From Primorskyibacter flagellatus (GTDB lineage: Bacteria > Pseudomonadota > Alphaproteobacteria > Rhodobacterales > Rhodobacteraceae), in NCBI RefSeq assembly GCF_900176485.1, contig NZ_FWYD01000001.1, forward strand, positions 434,001 through 498,000: DNA of 64,000 nt, read 5' to 3'. Positions 60,725 through 64,000 of the stretch are shown here, one piece after another; positions within the stretch are counted from its first letter, which is position 1; every line of letters begins with the position of its first letter. Position numbers and translations under genes: made by a program. A model generated the notes under the pieces. It ran no database searches. It saw only the letters and a program-made list of their open reading frames with translations, and was not told the origin of the DNA.

Positions 60725-61861
60725 CTACCGATTGACCGCTGTCGCAAGTGCTTGTTCAAGCTGGGTCAACAGTTTGGCATTGTCGAACTTCTCGAGTGCA
60801 ACTGCTCGCGCATAAGCTGCCATCTCACGGCGTTTTTCTTCGGGCAGCTTCACCGCGTCGCGGATCGCGTTGGTAAATGCGACCTCATCCAACTCATCGA
60901 CAAGAAACCCCGAGCGTCCCTCTTCCACAGCCTCGGGAATACCCGCATGCCGCGTCGAAACAGTGATGCAGCCTGCGGACATGGCTTCCTGAATGGCCGT
61001 CGGCAGGCCCTCGGTATTGCCGTTATTTGCCGTGACCGAATGCTGTATGTAGAATTCCGTCCGCTCCAGATGCTGCCGCACGTCTTCATGCGGCAAGGCA
61101 CCCGGCAGGCTGACTTTGTGCGCAATTCCCAGTTCACTCACCAACGAACGGGCACTCTCCAGCAAATCGCCATCGCCGATCATCGTCAGATGCGCATCGT
61201 CCAGATTCTGAGTCGCCTCCGCGAAAGCACGGATCGTCAACAGAGGCGCTTTCTTCTCGACAAAACGTCCCACACCCAGGCAGCTTAGCGGCGTCTTGTC
61301 CCCGGGCACGAAGCGCCGCACATCCACGCCCGACGGGATGACAACAGCGTTCGGATGCCGGATGTCGCGCCGCGCCAGATTGTCGAGCAGGAATTGCGAT
61401 ACCGCGAAGATTCCCTCAAGGCGCGGCATCATGCGTTGATAGGCGCGCTGCACATGGTCGTGGCGAATGCGCGAAGAGGCGTCACTACCGCGAAAGTAAC
61501 AAAACACCGGGATGCCCAACTTGTTGGCGATTGGCGCTATGGCAACGCCCTGCGGCCCGAATTCCGCAAGGATTACATCAGGGGCCTGTTCGCGCAGAAA
61601 TTTGCGTACCGCGCGGTCGGCGGCACCATGCGGCATTCGGCTGGACCCGTGGCGCAGGTGGTTTGTCAGTCTTTGAAAAGGTTTCGTGACGCCGGATACC
61701 GGCACTGAATGCCAGCCCATAAACCGATCATCTGTATCACGCAGATCATTCAGACTGTCCGAGATGACGCAGGTATCGCCGCCAAAGAGTTTCTCGATAT
61801 GTCTGTTTACAAATGTCTGACCCGGTGAAAAGTAAGTGCCGACCACGATACAGGCTTTCAT
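60725..61861 (-). CDS. Glycosyltransferase family 4-type protein
   Basis: The product has 378 residues in GT-B fold. N-terminal region KACIVVGTYFSPGQTFVNRHIEKLFGG, donor-binding domain VGRFVEKKAPLLTIRAFAEA near 208, GALPHEDVRQHLER, and the EGLPTAIQEAMSAGCITVST segment with the EX7E-like Glu pair near 295. It converges tightly on the TetR gene, nine bases between the stops. The next gene upstream, an unrecognised protein, probably belongs with it. A role in exopolysaccharide or cell-surface glycan synthesis is likely. The GC content is lower than in the rest of the window. Confidence 0.88.
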   Translation of the reverse strand: MKACIVVGTYFSPGQTFVNRHIEKLFGGDTCVISDSLNDLRDTDDRFMGWHSVPVSGVTKPFQRLTNHLRHGSSRMPHGAADRAVRKFLREQAPDVILAEFGPQGVAIAPIANKLGIPVFCYFRGSDASSRIRHDHVQRAYQRMMPRLEGIFAVSQFLLDNLARRDIRHPNAVVIPSGVDVRRFVPGDKTPLSCLGVGRFVEKKAPLLTIRAFAEATQNLDDAHLTMIGDGDLLESARSLVSELGIAHKVSLPGALPHEDVRQHLERTEFYIQHSVTANNGNTEGLPTAIQEAMSAGCITVSTRHAGIPEAVEEGRSGFLVDELDEVAFTNAIRDAVKLPEEKRREMAAYARAVALEKFDNAKLLTQLEQALATAVNR

Positions 61862-61893
61862 TATCGCTCTTTCTCTTTTTGCCGCTCGACCAG

Positions 61894-62820
61894 TCAATAG
61901 AACTCGTCCACGACGTCCAGCAACTGGCTTGCAATCATTTTAGGCTTCACTGCGTTCGACATGGCACTCATTCGTTCACGCGCCTTGCGCCAATTGTCAC
62001 CACCGAAATCGTCGTATGCGCGCTCGAAAGCCGTTTCAACACCTTCTGACTCGTCGTAGAAATACGGATAATCCGCGCCCAAGAAATGTTCTGCGTCTTC
62101 TACGTTTCTGGGCAACAGGATGTTCGCTCCGATATGTGCAGCGGTAAATCCTTTGAGGAACGGTTTTGCTGTTTGTTCCAATCCCGACTGGAAAAGCCTC
62201 GCTGCGAAATGCAGATTGTATTCCGGCAAGTGCCGGAGCACGGCTCGAAACTCATTCTGATCGCGCGCATTGAGAACCTCGATTTCCGATCGCAGCGTCT
62301 CAGGAATTTGAGTATTGAGGGGATCACCCAAATAGAGCGGCGCAAAATGCTCCTGCTGCGCTTGCGGAAGATTATGCAGACGAATATCCGCCGCATGCAG
62401 AACGAGGCGCGCCTTGGACGCAACCTCGGGTCCCATCGCGCGAAATCGTTGAAGCTGTGCGTAAGAGCAGCAAATGTGTCGATCCGCGAGCTCAAGTCGC
62501 AGCTTTTGCGGTTCTTCATCAACATGGTCGAACAAGATTCCGCGGGCACGCAAACCAAGGATGCGGGCCGCTACCGTCGTCAACGACCTTACCGATGTTT
62601 TGGCAAAGAAATATACCGCATCCCGCGGCATCGAAAGCGCCCACCGCTCTTGTGCTGCAAACCCTTCGCTCTTCCTCTCGGGCATAACGACAAGCCGAGC
62701 GCTTATGCGATCACCAAACGTTGCATTCAGAATTTCATTCATCTGCACGCAGCGCATAAATGTGCTACCGACGTGGATTTTGCGCTCAGTATAAACGAAA
62801 TATATGGTTTGCAGGGACAA
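61894..62820 (-). CDS. Unrecognised protein next to the glycosyltransferase
   Basis: The product has 308 residues with a TTG start and AGGA eight bases upstream. I do not recognise the family. It has no signal peptide or long hydrophobic stretch. The beginning (IYFVYTERKIHVGSTFMRCVQMNEIL) and the later FKGFTAAHIGANILLPR could suggest a GT-B-like, but donor motifs are not clear. It lies in the same direction as the glycosyltransferase, 32 bases apart, so one unit is likely. Codon use is more AT-rich than the flanking ribosomal genes, so horizontal origin is possible. Confidence 0.7.
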   Translation of the reverse strand: MSLQTIYFVYTERKIHVGSTFMRCVQMNEILNATFGDRISARLVVMPERKSEGFAAQERWALSMPRDAVYFFAKTSVRSLTTVAARILGLRARGILFDHVDEEPQKLRLELADRHICCSYAQLQRFRAMGPEVASKARLVLHAADIRLHNLPQAQQEHFAPLYLGDPLNTQIPETLRSEIEVLNARDQNEFRAVLRHLPEYNLHFAARLFQSGLEQTAKPFLKGFTAAHIGANILLPRNVEDAEHFLGADYPYFYDESEGVETAFERAYDDFGGDNWRKARERMSAMSNAVKPKMIASQLLDVVDEFY

Positions 62821-62831
62821 CGTCGACTATC

Positions 62832-62869
62832 CTAAAGAACCGCGCATGCCGATTGCCGGCACGCGCGGT
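62832..62869 (-). terminator. Terminator of the rplM-rpsI operon
   Basis: ACCGCGC at 62839-62845 and GCGCGGT at 62863-62869 form the outer stem, TGCCG and CGGCA the inner. On the minus strand it is followed by TTCTTT. It lies just before the gene ending at 61894. Confidence 0.7.
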
Positions 62870-62903
62870 ACATAGTGTAAGCAGATTAGACGTAATCGCC
62901 AGC

Positions 62904-63389
62904 TTAACGCTTGGAGAACTGGAAGCTCTTACGCGCTTTGGCCTTACCGTATTTCTTACGCTCGACGACACGGCTGTCGCGGGTCAGGAAGCCTGCCGCT
63001 TTCAGCGCGCCGCGCAAGCTGGGATCATAAAGTTGCAGCGCCTTGGACACGCCGTGCTTGACCGCACCGGCCTGACCGGACAGACCGCCGCCCTTGACGG
63101 TGGCCATCACGTCGAATTGATCTTCCGTGCCCGACACGGTGAAGGGCTGCTTGAGGATCATCTGAAGCACGGGACGCGCGAAGTAATCGTTGATCGGCTT
63201 GCCGTTGACGACGACCTTGCCGGAGCCCGGCTTGATCCAGACACGGGCAACCGCATCCTTCCGCTTGCCTGTGGCATACGCACGGCCAAGCGAGTCGCGA
63301 ACCGGCTCACGCGGGGTTTCGACCTCGGCGACCGGCTCGATGCCGGCGACCGTGTTCAGGTCTTCGAGAGTGTTGATCTGGTCAGCCAT
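62904..63389 (-). CDS. rpsI: 30S ribosomal protein S9
   Basis: Small-subunit protein at the P site. The product has 161 residues, longer than E. coli S9 by an N-terminal acidic extension of about 30 residues, as in other alphaproteobacteria. Family segments are [31 protein letters not shown] and the C-terminal [11 protein letters not shown], whose basic tail contacts tRNA. The start shares one base with the rplM stop (TAATG). Confidence 0.98.
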   Translation of the reverse strand: MADQINTLEDLNTVAGIEPVAEVETPREPVRDSLGRAYATGKRKDAVARVWIKPGSGKVVVNGKPINDYFARPVLQMILKQPFTVSGTEDQFDVMATVKGGGLSGQAGAVKHGVSKALQLYDPSLRGALKAAGFLTRDSRVVERKKYGKAKARKSFQFSKR

Positions 63390-63856
63390 TATTTTGCCAC
63401 CCGAGTGTTTTTGGAGTTCATGTTCTTCACGTCCAGCACTTCGGGCTGCTGCGCCTCATGCGGGTGCTCTGCCCCGGCATAAACGCGCAGGTTGGTCATC
63501 ACCTGACGCGACAGACGGTTGCCCGGCAGCATGCGCTTGACCGCGGCGGTCACGACACGCTCTGGGTACTTGCCTTCCAGGATCTGACCGGCAGTGCGGT
63601 GCTTGATGCCGCCCGGATGACCTGTATGCCAGTAGTATTTCTTGTCAGCGCGCTTGTTGCCGGTCATCTGCACCTTATCGGCGTTGATGATGATGACATT
63701 GTCGCCCATGTCCATGTTCGGCGTGAAGCTTGCCTTGTGCTTGCCGCGCAGGCGCGTGGCCACGATCGAGGCAAGACGACCCAGAATCACGCCTTCGGCG
63801 TCGATCAGGATCCATTTCTTGTCGATGTCTGCCGGAGTAGCAGAAAAGGTTTTCAT
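63389..63856 (-). CDS. rplM: 50S ribosomal protein L13
   Basis: Early-assembling large-subunit protein. The product has 155 residues. Family segments are [27 protein letters not shown] near 15-41, [27 protein letters not shown] and [28 protein letters not shown] precedes the ATG. First gene of the rplM-rpsI pair, with a clear promoter upstream. Confidence 0.98.
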   Translation of the reverse strand: MKTFSATPADIDKKWILIDAEGVILGRLASIVATRLRGKHKASFTPNMDMGDNVIIINADKVQMTGNKRADKKYYWHTGHPGGIKHRTAGQILEGKYPERVVTAAVKRMLPGNRLSRQVMTNLRVYAGAEHPHEAQQPEVLDVKNMNSKNTRVAK

Positions 63857-63922
63857 GACGGGATTGCCCTTTGGTTTGGTTGGAACACCGGTAACAGGTC
63901 GGTATCCGAATTCGATTGCCGG

Positions 63923-63950
63923 GTTATATACGGCACGGAATGCAGGTCAA
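63923..63950 (-). promoter_or_regulatory. Promoter of rplM-rpsI
   Basis: On the minus strand TTGACC (63945-63950), a 16-base spacer, then TATAAC (63923-63928). It is about 70 bases before the rplM start and a good sigma-70-type match. Confidence 0.7.
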
Positions 63951-64000
63951 GCGCCAGTTTTACTGATTTATATAATGAAAACAAACTACTACAAAATAGG

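Noticed and set aside
1-64000. CRISPR arrays, tRNA/rRNA genes, insertion sequences, prophage
   Set aside because: No regular repeat-spacer arrays, no tRNA T-loop/acceptor patterns, no transposase, integrase or phage genes were seen on reading the window.

Overview
The window looks like chromosomal DNA of a Roseobacter-type member of the Rhodobacteraceae (Alphaproteobacteria). The grounds are the gene content (agl alpha-glucoside operon with its LacI regulator and glucokinase, two adjacent gap genes with a small membrane ORF between them, valine-degradation genes, PQQ operon), a GAAC-N7-GAAC SOS box of the alphaproteobacterial type in front of uvrA, and GC-rich coding DNA with short family-typical intergenic palindromes. 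No tRNA, rRNA, insertion sequence, prophage or CRISPR array was seen.

Layout. 1-2640: start of a small coiled-coil gene (minus strand) divergent from transketolase. 2915-20682: a large catabolic locus made of two divergent operons around a control region at 10446-10796. The leftward arm encodes a molybdenum hydroxylase (FAD subunit, fused Fe-S/Mo subunit) and an ATP-dependent hydantoinase/oxoprolinase pair. The rightward arm encodes a 6-hydroxynicotinate-reductase-like Fe-S protein, a UPF0280 protein, two tandem DUF1185 proteins, a Rieske oxygenase, a Liv-type ABC importer with a fused LivH-LivM permease, and a MarR regulator. I read this as a reductive/hydrolytic route for an unknown N-heterocyclic compound. 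It is the best candidate here for an undescribed system.

20864-23280: two glyceraldehyde-3-phosphate dehydrogenases, one with NAD-type and one with NADP-type residues in the coenzyme pocket, sharing TGTTANCGNTAACA-like operators. 23497-25455: coaD, a CBS-domain protein and a LysR regulator. 25564-31531: valine/isobutyrate catabolism (mmsA, isobutyryl-CoA dehydrogenase, 3-hydroxyisobutyryl-CoA hydrolase, mmsB) with a YbdK-like ligase inserted. 31606-35183: two small envelope proteins and uvrA. 35367-38553: pqqABCDE, including the 32-residue pqqA.

39088-43584: a ugp-type glycerol-3-phosphate/sugar ABC transporter with an embedded small lipoprotein gene. 44085-52843: aglEFGAK, with aglR and glk divergent. 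Uptake (AglEFGK), hydrolysis (AglA) and phosphorylation (Glk) form one alpha-glucoside pathway controlled by AglR through two AAGCGCTT-type operators. 52937-57178: two EamA/DMT permeases, a FadL/OmpP1 porin and an atypical P-loop protein. 57316-60715: metA (with the acetyl-type residue), an alpha/beta hydrolase, PPK2 and a TetR regulator. 60725-62820: a glycosyltransferase and an unrecognised protein with lower GC. 62904-63856: rpsI and rplM.

Coordinates come from reading frames, start-site context and inverted repeats seen directly. Functional names rest on recognised motifs and gene order; no database search was run.
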